From a virus: a stretch of 48,760 bases of DNA. The position numbers were made by a program, and so were the translations under genes. This document shows, one piece after another, positions 17,205 to 24,609 of the stretch. The notes beneath the pieces were generated by a model. The model ran no database searches and was not told the DNA's origin. It worked only from the letters and a program-made list of their open reading frames with translations. Location: the IMG/VR virus record IMGVR_UViG_3300037840_000235, positions 1-48,760 of that record; one strand, given 5' to 3'. Numbering within the stretch: position 1 is the first letter of the stretch; each line of letters starts with the position of its first letter.

Positions 17205-18545
17205 CTAAGCGCCCAGGTGCCTGCCGCTTAAAACTTCCGCTGCATCCATGCGGCGGCCATCCGCATGATACCACTGTTTACCGATTTGGTAAGGTTTAGT
17301 AGGCTTGGCCGGTTGCCCATTAACGCGGGGGGCGGGCTGGGTTGAGCGCTGCGCCGGAGCCCCATTGCGCGATGAAACCAGCGACGCATTTTTCTCCATT
17401 AACACTTGCCGTACAAACCGGTTGAGCATCCACGGCTGGCTCGCTACGTTGCGGGCGAGGTCCAGACACCCTTTGCCATTGCGGGCCGCGTGCAGGGCGT
17501 TGAACTTGCGTACAAAGGCTTGGTTAGCGTTCATGGCGGTGTGCAGGCGGCGGCCTATCTCCGTTATCAGGTCGGCCCGATCCTTCGCGGGCATCGTGGA
17601 GGGTAATCGCTTGATGAGGTCGTGGTTGCCGATGATTTCAGAGTGCATCTGGCGGGTCTGCTGGCCGAGGGTTGAGTTAAACTCCCCGAGTGTGCGCTTG
17701 TCGTTGTCCTGGCGCTCGCGGTTGAACTGTTCGCGTTGGGCGCGGAGCCGCTGTTCCTCTGCTGTCGGCTGCCTGCCGCCCTGGTCCTGCATGAATCCGC
17801 CGAGGCGGGCGGCTAAGTCGGCGACTAGGTTGATGAGGTTGGGGTCTTTGGAGGCTTCGGCGGCGCGGCCCAGTTGTTCCATGTAGAAAGGGACGTTGGA
17901 GGCCACCAAGGAAGCGCCAACCACTTCCCCCATGATGCGGTTGTAACTCTCTCTGTCTTCTCGCGGCCACTCCCGCAGCGCCGTCTCCATCAGCGCCGGT
18001 GCGGCCTCCTTGCTGTTTGCCCAAATGTCCCGGATGATTTTGGGGTGGCCGATGTAGGCCCCGTCAGGCCCTTTGTCGTCTAAGCCCCCGTCTAACTGCT
18101 CAATCTCTTGCACCGTGCTCATGAGCTCGCGCAAATCCTCCATCCCATTAGGCAACATCTCGCGGAATTGGCGGGCCTCAGCTACGGTCGGGAAAAGTTC
18201 GCGGTACGCGGCGTCGCGGCGGAACGTGCCTTCGAGCGCGTTTTTGAGGTTAGGGTCTTTGGCTAAGGCCGCCGCTAACTCGGGGGATTTGGCGGTGAAG
18301 GAGCGGAGCCGGGCGCTCACCATCCCTTGGTACTCGCCTAAATCCTCCCCCTTCTCCTGCGGCGGAGCCGGTTGCTCAGTCTGTTGTTGTTGCCCCTCTT
18401 CCGGTGCTTGCTCAACCGGCGGTGTACTCACCTCTGGCGGTGCTTCGTATCCAACTCCCGACCCTGCGCCACCGCCCGCCCCTGCCCCTGTATCAACGTT
18501 TACCCCGGTATCTACCGGCGGCATCACTGCGATTGAGTCTCCCAT
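17205..18545 (-). CDS. Scaffolding protein
   Basis: 446 residues from ATG 18545, nine bases after a TAGGAG site; the longer reading frame from 18590 overlaps the portal gene and lacks such a site. The first 90 residues are Gly/Pro/Gln-rich and acidic. Residues about 90-370 are mostly helical and charged with coiled-coil segments (QRLRAQREQFNRERQDNDKR). The last 60 are basic with RVNGQPAKPTKPYQIGKQWY. It has the size, composition and place between portal and capsid of a podoviral scaffold, which guides procapsid assembly and is then released. Confidence 0.75.
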   Translation of the reverse strand: MGDSIAVMPPVDTGVNVDTGAGAGGGAGSGVGYEAPPEVSTPPVEQAPEEGQQQQTEQPAPPQEKGEDLGEYQGMVSARLRSFTAKSPELAAALAKDPNLKNALEGTFRRDAAYRELFPTVAEARQFREMLPNGMEDLRELMSTVQEIEQLDGGLDDKGPDGAYIGHPKIIRDIWANSKEAAPALMETALREWPREDRESYNRIMGEVVGASLVASNVPFYMEQLGRAAEASKDPNLINLVADLAARLGGFMQDQGGRQPTAEEQRLRAQREQFNRERQDNDKRTLGEFNSTLGQQTRQMHSEIIGNHDLIKRLPSTMPAKDRADLITEIGRRLHTAMNANQAFVRKFNALHAARNGKGCLDLARNVASQPWMLNRFVRQVLMEKNASLVSSRNGAPAQRSTQPAPRVNGQPAKPTKPYQIGKQWYHADGRRMDAAEVLSGRHLGA

Positions 18546-18558
18546 AGTTGCGCTCCTA

Positions 18559-21063
18559 TTACACCGCAGTTGGCTGCGGCGGTTTACCATTCACCGGAGG
18601 CTTACCGCCTGCTGACGGTTGCCCCGGCGGCTGCACCACTGGTTGCGGCTTGCTCAACTTATCCATTAGTTTGCCCGCCGCAATATCGTCCATCGTCACA
18701 TGGATGCCCATCTCCGCCAAAGCTTGGATGATCGCGGCGGGGGGCATATCCTTGAGGTTCGCCGTCACACTGGGTTTGACCGGTTGCATCGGCGGCACCT
18801 GCTGCGCCTGTTGCTGCTGCACCACCTGCTTATGCTGCATCATGTGTTGTTTGATAGCTTCGTAGGCTTGGGGGTTTTCGCGCTTCAAGTCTTGGCCGTC
18901 TTGGCTGTTGAGGTAGCGTTTGCAGGTTGCCGCCTCCGCCGCATTGTCGTCTACATCAGGATCGATGTCTACGGGCACCCCCTCCTTCATCTCACTGATC
19001 TCTCTGAGCTGTTTTTGGCGAGCGTCAGCGCCAGGGATTACCAACCCTTCTACCCCTAACAGTTCAACCATCAGCTCCGCATTGTCGGGCTCGGTCATCA
19101 GTTGCTGACCTTGAGGGGTGTCGGCAACCTGTAGCACGGTGGCCCGCTTCTGACTCCAAGTCTCAGGGAAGTTCTCGTCGCCTTCTGGGTAGGCCCGCGC
19201 ATTGCCCTCCAAGGCCGGAACATCAACGGTATCAGCCTCAAAGTCTCCGCTGTCGCTGATTTTCGCCAAGATAACCGGCCCCTGCACATTATCCCGAAAC
19301 ATATTACAGCTCAAAGTCATGATGTCGGCGTGCGCCTGCTTCAACACTCCGTAAGGGATTCCGGTGCGCCCCTTGGCCGCTTCGTTCTGAATAGCCATGC
19401 CCCGAAAGGTGTCGGGGCTACCGGCGGGGTCGCCAACCGCCGCCGGATACAAACCGGTCAACTGTTGGAGAATAGGCCCGCGCATCTCCTCCATATCCTG
19501 CACCATGTCGGGGGAGGCTGAGTCAACCCTGGTGGTCATGATGTTGTCTTGGATACGCTGGCCGTCGCGGAGGTTCACGGTGACATCGGCACCGGGCTCG
19601 CTGCGTTGGGACTCAGGGGCTTGGTCGTCAAAGATTTGGGAGTTTTTGTAGGTGACGGGGAGGCCATATTCGTAGGTTTCGGCCCGGATGTTAGATTCGG
19701 TGTTGTAGCGGTCTTGGACGCTGACGGCGGTAGACCCCCATCCGTTGCGATGCTGCCCATCTCCTGGCATCATGTGGCGCACTACCCAGCACTTGTCCAT
19801 CGATTGGGGGCGCGAGGTGAGGTAGGTTGGGCCAGTGAAGATAGCGAGGCAGCCGTCAGGGAACTTTTGCTCGAACTTTTGTTGGGTTTGCAAATTCTCA
19901 AAGTAGCGGAAGGCGCACTTGCGAAACCACACTCGGGTCTTTGTGCACAAGACCGATAGTGCACCCCCGGTCTGGGTGAGGAGGTTTGCGCCCTCCGCTA
20001 CGCTGAGACGGGCGTTGCGTTCAAACGAGTCATCGGCACCGCTGCTAGCGCCGGGTTTGATTTTGGTAGCGGCCCAAGGGTATTCGTCGCGGAGCTGCGT
20101 ATAGTGCAACTCCTCCGACAGTTCAAGATAGTGGAACTTAGACTGTTCCTTGGCCCACTGCGGCCTACCCATTTCCAAGGCCCCCCACACCGTAATCGTT
20201 TGCTTACCCTTGGCCGGTGCGGTTGGGTCTCCATAACTCATCTCGTCAAATATCGCTGCAAAATCATCTCCGCCTCCGCCTCCGCTATCCGCAGGCGCAA
20301 GATTGTCGCTAGAAAGCATAGTTCCGCATTCAGGGCAAGGTACAGGGGGTACAAAGTGCGAGGCGGGGGCGTGCCACCCGCAGACCTGACAGCGGACCTC
20401 TTCCGTTTCTTCACCACCTTCTTGTCCCACGTCTTGGCTACCATCGCCGCCTCCTGCGCCGCTCTCCGCCCCCTCGTCCTCCTCCTCAAACTCCGTCAGC
20501 AGCCCAACTACCCCGTCGCACCACAGGAAGTATACCTCGTCCTGCATCAGACCTTTGATCGGGTTCCACCGCTCAATCTTCTTAGCTAGCTTGTCGTACC
20601 CTTTGGCGGTTTCGATGTCCCGGTAGTCCTGGGGGTTTTCGGGGTAGAAGCGGTAGGCTGGCGGGGAGCCTGTCACCAGAGCGATAGCGTTGAGCCCGGC
20701 GGACTGGTAGATGTTGGTGACGAATTCAAAATGGGGCATGTCGTCAATGTCGTAGTTGCCGTAGTTGAGCCAAGCTTGGGAGCCGGTTGAGGTGTTGAAG
20801 CATTTGTCGCGGTCGCTCCACCAAATATACTGTTGCGACCGCCAGTACATGCGGTCGTGGGCGCACTCCCTCACTTCCACCATGCGGGCGTAGCGGTCCT
20901 CAGTCTTAAACTTCAAGTATAGCTGGTAGAGCTGCTCCTGAGACTCGGTGTCAGAGGCTAGGGGGTCGCGGGGGTCGCCCTGTTGGTCGGGCTGTTCCTG
21001 CGACCCCGGTTGCGTCTGGTCCGATACGTCCGAGGGTACGGGTTGAGGTATGGTAGTAGCCAT
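18559..21063 (-). CDS. Portal protein with inserted zinc ribbon
   Basis: 834 residues, ATG 21063. The segment FVTNIYQSAGLNAIALVTGSPPAYRFYP (residues about 112-140), the stretch DRYNTESNIRAETYEYGLPVTYKNS (about 470) and PILQQLTGLYPAAVGDPAG (about 560) are portal-like wing and crown elements. The C-terminal 150 residues are Gln/Pro/Lys-rich (HMMQHKQVVQQQQAQQVPP), like a portal barrel tail. Residues about 195-285 are a low-complexity Gly/Glu/Asp insertion carrying CxxC-x14-CxxC (Cys 225, 228, 243, 246), an unusual zinc-ribbon insertion. It forms the dodecameric DNA channel and docks the terminase and adaptor. Confidence 0.85.
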   Translation of the reverse strand: MATTIPQPVPSDVSDQTQPGSQEQPDQQGDPRDPLASDTESQEQLYQLYLKFKTEDRYARMVEVRECAHDRMYWRSQQYIWWSDRDKCFNTSTGSQAWLNYGNYDIDDMPHFEFVTNIYQSAGLNAIALVTGSPPAYRFYPENPQDYRDIETAKGYDKLAKKIERWNPIKGLMQDEVYFLWCDGVVGLLTEFEEEDEGAESGAGGGDGSQDVGQEGGEETEEVRCQVCGWHAPASHFVPPVPCPECGTMLSSDNLAPADSGGGGGDDFAAIFDEMSYGDPTAPAKGKQTITVWGALEMGRPQWAKEQSKFHYLELSEELHYTQLRDEYPWAATKIKPGASSGADDSFERNARLSVAEGANLLTQTGGALSVLCTKTRVWFRKCAFRYFENLQTQQKFEQKFPDGCLAIFTGPTYLTSRPQSMDKCWVVRHMMPGDGQHRNGWGSTAVSVQDRYNTESNIRAETYEYGLPVTYKNSQIFDDQAPESQRSEPGADVTVNLRDGQRIQDNIMTTRVDSASPDMVQDMEEMRGPILQQLTGLYPAAVGDPAGSPDTFRGMAIQNEAAKGRTGIPYGVLKQAHADIMTLSCNMFRDNVQGPVILAKISDSGDFEADTVDVPALEGNARAYPEGDENFPETWSQKRATVLQVADTPQGQQLMTEPDNAELMVELLGVEGLVIPGADARQKQLREISEMKEGVPVDIDPDVDDNAAEAATCKRYLNSQDGQDLKRENPQAYEAIKQHMMQHKQVVQQQQAQQVPPMQPVKPSVTANLKDMPPAAIIQALAEMGIHVTMDDIAAGKLMDKLSKPQPVVQPPGQPSAGGKPPVNGKPPQPTAV

Positions 21064-21246
21064 CTAAGCTGGTTTCGCTCTCTTAACTCTCAGCACGTGC
21101 CGAGGCCCGACAGAGGGTTTGGAGTAGGTGGGCAGCGAAGAGGGGTTAGGAGTCTCCGCTGCCCACTGCTTAGCCTTACCTTGCATCTCGGGGCCAAGGT
21201 AGCCGCCAAACGCCGCGCCCATCTGTTTCTTAGAAGTGAAGGGCAT
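21064..21246 (-). CDS. Small conserved protein upstream of portal
   Basis: 60 residues (MPFTSKKQMGAAFGGYLGPE to RVKRAKPA), ATG 21246; its stop abuts the portal ATG. The MPFxSKxQxxAAFGGYLGPE start and the K-x-W-A-x-E-T-P continuation are a pattern I recall in small proteins next to portal or terminase genes of podoviruses. The C-terminus is strongly basic. It has no membrane segment. A DNA- or capsid-binding accessory role is plausible, but nothing proves it. Confidence 0.65.
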   Translation of the reverse strand: MPFTSKKQMGAAFGGYLGPEMQGKAKQWAAETPNPSSLPTYSKPSVGPRHVLRVKRAKPA

Positions 21247-21253
21247 TGCCGCC

Positions 21254-23011
21254 TCAGTTTAAAACTTCAACATGCAAATCAAGGAGTTGGGCCGCCGTAG
21301 TGGCTGCGGTTGCCGACGCCAACACTACGTAGAGGTTGGTTTGGTCGGCGGTATCGAGCGAGCCAATAGCGGCGGTTTCCGTCGTGTGCCCAAAGCCTTG
21401 GATCGTGGCCGCGCACCCTGCCGTCAAACACGCTTGCCAGTTGCCGTTGGTCATGATGGTGCCAGCGGAGGCGGAGAGCGCGTTGACGGTCATCGTGCAC
21501 TGGAAGTTTCCGTTATACGCGGCCCCGGTAAACGGGAATAGGCCCAGTATCGTACACACCACTGTCGGCGTACCGGTTGTAAACACCGGCCCTAAGTTAA
21601 CATCGATGGTCCACGTGGCGGTGTTGACGGTGGTGGCGGTGATTTCGCCTGATACCCTAACCGTCCTGCCAATATAGTTCCAAAAGCCCTGGGGCAGCGC
21701 CACCGTACCCAGCACCCCGATGTTGCCGCCGGTGATTGAGCCGGTAGCGGCGAAGGGGCCGTAGTGTTGCTGAAAGGTTGTGGGGCGAGTGGCGGGTTGG
21801 TAGGCGAAGGTGGTGTGCGATTGGAAGACTGGCCCGTAGATGTTGGTGATGAAGGCTAAGGGCCGGAGCATTGTGGCGGTGGTGGGAGTGGCGAATTGAG
21901 CGGCGGCTCCGATAGCGCAGGCCGGATACATCACTTCCAAGGTAGAGAGGGTGCAGTTGGCCGAGGAAATGGGGAGCAGGTAGGCTGTGTTGAGGGAGGT
22001 GATGCCCGCGTAGGCACGCCAGCCCACCGCGCCGGGAGAGGCGGCGGGGGAAGCGTAGTTTATGTTAACGGAGGCGGTGGCGGTGAAGTTGTAGGTTGGG
22101 GAGCAGGGCGACTCGCCACCCAAGATATCGACATAGGTGACGCAGACGTAGTAGGCGACGGCGGCCCACGTAGCGGTAACGCCTCCGACGGAGGTGCCGG
22201 TGCCGGAGATGACCTGGGTAACACCGGCGGTAGCGGAGCGCACGGTCGGGGTGGCGACGGCGGTGAGGACGGAGGGTTGGACGGTGTACCAGGGGGTCAG
22301 CGCCGACGCCCGGTCATCGCGAATATAGACGTAGGGGAAGGGGGTCAGCGCGGCGATAATTCCGGCAGCGGTTTGCGAAGGAAGAGAGACGGCGGCCATG
22401 TTCCACAAGGCGTCAATGACGACGGTGCCCCCGGCGTTTGATAGGTAGGTGGCGTTGCTGAATTCAGCCTGAGACCCTAAATCGTTGATCGCTTCTTGGA
22501 GCCCTGCCGTACCCGACTGCACAACCGCGTCTTGGCCGTGGGTGTTAACGGTGGTTCCGGTGATGGTGACGCAAGGCCCCATCCCTTGCCCGATACCGAG
22601 GTTGCCGGAGGGGCAGGGGCCGACTGTCTCCGCCGTAATCGTTGAGATGACCTCGGCGTTTCCATCGTTGATGAAGATGGGGGTGAAGCCAAGGCCGGAG
22701 GGGGAGTTGGTGGCGGTTTGACCAGAGAAGCCGGGGGGAGCCCAGACGTTGGTTGAGAGCGTGGTGCCGTCTTGGAGAGGAAGGGGCAGGAAGGTGATAG
22801 AGGTGCCCGTCCCTGTCGTTGAGTTGCCGGTGATGATGCGCCCGGTCCACGTGTTGTAGGCGGTTGCGTACACAATTCCGCCCACGCGGTGGAGAGGGGA
22901 AGCGCCTTGGTTAAAAGTTTGCTGAGCAAACAGGGACACCGGAGCAGCCAGGGTTTCAATCCACAACACTGCAATACACAGTTTCGTAAGCCATCCGAAA
23001 GTCTTGCGCAT
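21254..23011 (-). CDS. Secreted-type surface/adhesin protein with signal peptide
   Basis: 585 residues, ATG 23011 eight bases after TAGGAGG. The first 30 residues (MRKTFGWLTKLCIAVLWIET, then APVSLFAQQ) have an n-h-c signal-peptide layout with AxA-type cleavage at LFA-Q. The mature part is Thr/Ala/Gly/Val-rich, all-beta in appearance, with spaced Cys pairs. It lacks recognisable catalytic residues. It lies between terminase and portal in an adhesin/accessory block and is not similar to the fibre N-terminal domain of the spikes at 1-4617. It may be a head fibre, a decoration protein or a host-surface protein. The assignment is compositional. Confidence 0.6.
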   Translation of the reverse strand: MRKTFGWLTKLCIAVLWIETLAAPVSLFAQQTFNQGASPLHRVGGIVYATAYNTWTGRIITGNSTTGTGTSITFLPLPLQDGTTLSTNVWAPPGFSGQTATNSPSGLGFTPIFINDGNAEVISTITAETVGPCPSGNLGIGQGMGPCVTITGTTVNTHGQDAVVQSGTAGLQEAINDLGSQAEFSNATYLSNAGGTVVIDALWNMAAVSLPSQTAAGIIAALTPFPYVYIRDDRASALTPWYTVQPSVLTAVATPTVRSATAGVTQVISGTGTSVGGVTATWAAVAYYVCVTYVDILGGESPCSPTYNFTATASVNINYASPAASPGAVGWRAYAGITSLNTAYLLPISSANCTLSTLEVMYPACAIGAAAQFATPTTATMLRPLAFITNIYGPVFQSHTTFAYQPATRPTTFQQHYGPFAATGSITGGNIGVLGTVALPQGFWNYIGRTVRVSGEITATTVNTATWTIDVNLGPVFTTGTPTVVCTILGLFPFTGAAYNGNFQCTMTVNALSASAGTIMTNGNWQACLTAGCAATIQGFGHTTETAAIGSLDTADQTNLYVVLASATAATTAAQLLDLHVEVLN

Positions 23012-23037
23012 TAGATTATCCTCCTAAATTCGGACGC

Positions 23038-23214
23038 CTATGCGGTGTCCGCTACTAACTTAACCTCAACGAGGCCGCCGCTATCCGGCGCAAAAAGTAC
23101 AGCGTCAGGGTCAGTCGGATGGAGAAGCGATATTACGCCGCTCAACTCAGTACCATCATCCAAGGCGATGACCAAGCGTTTGCCGATTTCTCTCGTATCG
23201 ATGTTGCTTTCCAC
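23038..23214 (-). CDS. Small hypothetical protein (58 residues)
   Basis: GTG 23214 to TAG 23038, preceded by an AGGAGG site that overlaps the stop region of the His-rich gene. The product (MESNIDTREIGKRLVIALDD, TELSGVISLL, LFAPDSGGLVEVKLV) alternates beta strands and turns and looks like a tiny beta-barrel or LSM-like fold. It has no Cys and no membrane segment. Ribosome site, packing and amphipathic pattern support a true gene. Function unknown. Confidence 0.65.
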   Translation of the reverse strand: MESNIDTREIGKRLVIALDDGTELSGVISLLHPTDPDAVLFAPDSGGLVEVKLVADTA

Positions 23215-23222
23215 GCAGCCTC

Positions 23223-23549
23223 CTAACCCATCTCGTAGCCGCCGTGCGCCTGCTCGGGTTGCTCCTGCCCCTCGCCCCCACCCATACTCCCGCCATGATG
23301 CTGGTGGACATGCGCCGCAATACCCTCCGCGTCCCCATGCTGATGCTCATGCATCTCATGCTGCCCGCTGTGGTGGAAGACGTGGACGGTTACCCCCTTT
23401 TGATGGGAGTGGATGAACATGTGAGGGGGGTGTGTACCCTCTTCGGGCGGAGTGTTAGCGGTAGTTTCCTGGCTGTGCGCGGGCATCTCTGCCGCCGACG
23501 CCCCCATATGACGGCCAAGAGCCGGGTTAGCGAAAAATCTTGATCCCAT
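23223..23549 (-). CDS. Histidine-rich virion-operon protein
   Basis: 108 residues, ATG 23549. The centre (residues about 40-90) is exceptionally His-rich: HPPHMFIHSHQKGVTVHVFH, then HEMHEHQHGDAEGIAAHVHQHH, followed by a Gly/Glu/Gln tail. Spacing of His with short hydrophobic residues (HVxxH, IHSH) suggests a beta hairpin with stacked His. I recall a similar His-rich short protein in other podoviral late operons. Metal binding is inferred from composition, not shown. It overlaps the start of the gene before it by one base. Confidence 0.65.
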   Translation of the reverse strand: MGSRFFANPALGRHMGASAAEMPAHSQETTANTPPEEGTHPPHMFIHSHQKGVTVHVFHHSGQHEMHEHQHGDAEGIAAHVHQHHGGSMGGGEGQEQPEQAHGGYEMG

Positions 23550-23740
23550 TATAGCGCCTCCTTCAGAAATTTGAGCGTCTCTTCCTCGCCCTCAAAAAAG
23601 TGTTCGCACACCTTGCCGCTCTTGGTGGTCACTTTGACCGCGTACCCATCGTCGTTGCCGGGGCGATCCAGGCAATCGATCACAATGCGCTTGGCGTCTC
23701 TCTCACCGTTGCGTAAGATCGCCTCAATGTCCCGCGCCAT
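23549..23740 (-). CDS. Small hypothetical protein (63 residues)
   Basis: ATG 23740 to 23549, sharing one base with the His-rich gene start. Sequence MARDIEAILRNGERDAKRIV, then KVTTKSGKVCEHFFEGEEET and a short helical end suggests an alpha-beta-alpha mini-domain; one or two Cys. No membrane segment or known motif. It lies in a run of small genes (24.2-23.0 kb) that are co-transcribed between the FN3 gene and the leader-bearing 585-residue gene. Function not recognised. Confidence 0.6.
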   Translation of the reverse strand: MARDIEAILRNGERDAKRIVIDCLDRPGNDDGYAVKVTTKSGKVCEHFFEGEEETLKFLKEAL

Positions 23741-23742
23741 AG

Positions 23743-24030
23743 CTAATCCTTGGCCGACACGTTACGGCCCCCGTCTGTCGCTTCAAGGTAGCGGCGGCGC
23801 TGGTCCCAATGACGTAGAGATTTGGCCGGAATCTGCCCTTGCTTCACCGCCAGCTCTACCCCTGCCCGCCACCCCGCTAAAACCTCAACCTGCTCACTTA
23901 GCCGATTTATCTGCGCCTGCGCCAGCGCCAGTTGCTGCTGCTGGTTTTGCAACTGATCCTGTAGCTTTGACCTCAACATCCACTGGCAGGATCGCGTGAG
24001 CGCCTGTGTTAATCGCGTGCGCAAACGCAT
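23743..24030 (-). CDS. Small coiled-coil protein overlapping its neighbour out of frame
   Basis: 95 residues, ATG 24030. An AAGGAGG site lies six bases before this ATG, inside the coding part of the upstream gene. Residues about 20-55 are a Gln/Leu-rich coiled coil (KLQDQLQNQQQQLALAQAQI). The N-terminus is Arg-rich. The first 137 bases overlap the 106-residue gene in another frame. Good ribosome site plus a plausible coiled coil support real expression. If the overlap is rejected, an internal ATG at 23979 would shorten but not abolish it. Function unknown. Confidence 0.55.
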   Translation of the reverse strand: MRLRTRLTQALTRSCQWMLRSKLQDQLQNQQQQLALAQAQINRLSEQVEVLAGWRAGVELAVKQGQIPAKSLRHWDQRRRYLEATDGGRNVSAKD

Positions 24031-24214
24031 GGGCCGCCTCCTTGGCTTTGTGTCCGAGGAACTTTACGATGGTTGAGTGGGCCTCAACCTTTTTCTCGGT
24101 TACGCCTGTGAGAGTGGGTGTGGTTGTCTCCACTGGCTGCAACACGGTAACCACGTGCTCATCAGGGAAATCCTTGCCAGGGGTGATCGCTGCCGAAACT
24201 TTCAAATCGCTCAT
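23894..24214 (-). CDS. Small Ala/Lys-rich hypothetical protein
   Basis: 106 residues, ATG 24214 with AAGGAGG eight bases before. The first half is beta-prone (HVVTVLQPVETTTPTLTGV). The middle is a Lys/Ala/His-rich helix (IVKFLGHKAKEAAHAFAHAI). The end is a low-complexity Ala/Gly/Lys tail. The last 137 bases are shared out of frame with the coiled-coil gene at 23743-24030. No known motif. Position among small late-operon genes suggests a virion-associated or assembly role, unproven. Confidence 0.6.
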   Translation of the reverse strand: MSDLKVSAAITPGKDFPDEHVVTVLQPVETTTPTLTGVTEKKVEAHSTIVKFLGHKAKEAAHAFAHAINTGAHAILPVDVEVKATGSVAKPAAATGAGAGADKSAK

Positions 24215-24288
24215 TGTAGCCTCCTTAGCTTGGTTAGAATTGCTGCTACCGCCTTCTAGACCGCTCCCTCCGCCTTCTGAGCCGTCAC

Positions 24289-24585
24289 CTACGTCGCTAC
24301 CGCCGTGAGGCCAGTGGGGGCGTCGGGAATGGCGAAAGGGATTGTGGCGTTAGCCTCCGCAGAGGGAACTGAGGCCCCGGCGGCGTCCACCGCCTCCACA
24401 TAGTAAAAGTAGGTCTGCCCCTCAACCAACCCTGGGTCGTTGTCAACGTAGGTGGTGGCGGTGATACCCGTAGCCAGCGGCGTCGCATTCTCCTTGCCCG
24501 CCGCTGTACCGCGAAAAACATCGTAGGAGGTGGGGGTGGGGCCGACCGCCGGAGCTTGCCAATTCAAAGTTACAAAGTGTGCCAT
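24289..24585 (-). CDS. Fibronectin type III domain protein
   Basis: 98 residues, ATG 24585, essentially one FN3 domain. VTLNWQAPAVGPTPTSYDVFRG is the A-B-C strand region with the usual buried Trp. TYVDNDPGLVEGQTYFYYVEAVDAAG has the conserved Tyr and the GxTYxYxVxAVxxxG signature. A few residues of a next domain (PDAPTGLTAVAT) follow before the stop, as if the gene had been cut from a longer FN3 array. Free-standing FN3 proteins occur as capsid or tail decorations. Located beside a beta-helix spike gene. Confidence 0.75.
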   Translation of the reverse strand: MAHFVTLNWQAPAVGPTPTSYDVFRGTAAGKENATPLATGITATTYVDNDPGLVEGQTYFYYVEAVDAAGASVPSAEANATIPFAIPDAPTGLTAVAT

Positions 24586-24609
24586 CGCTAACTCCTCTCT
24601 CTCTCTGAT

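Noticed and set aside
17305-17886. 193-codon plus-strand frame opposite the scaffold gene
   Set aside because: Antisense shadow caused by codon bias; Arg/Ser/Trp-rich, with no ribosome site.
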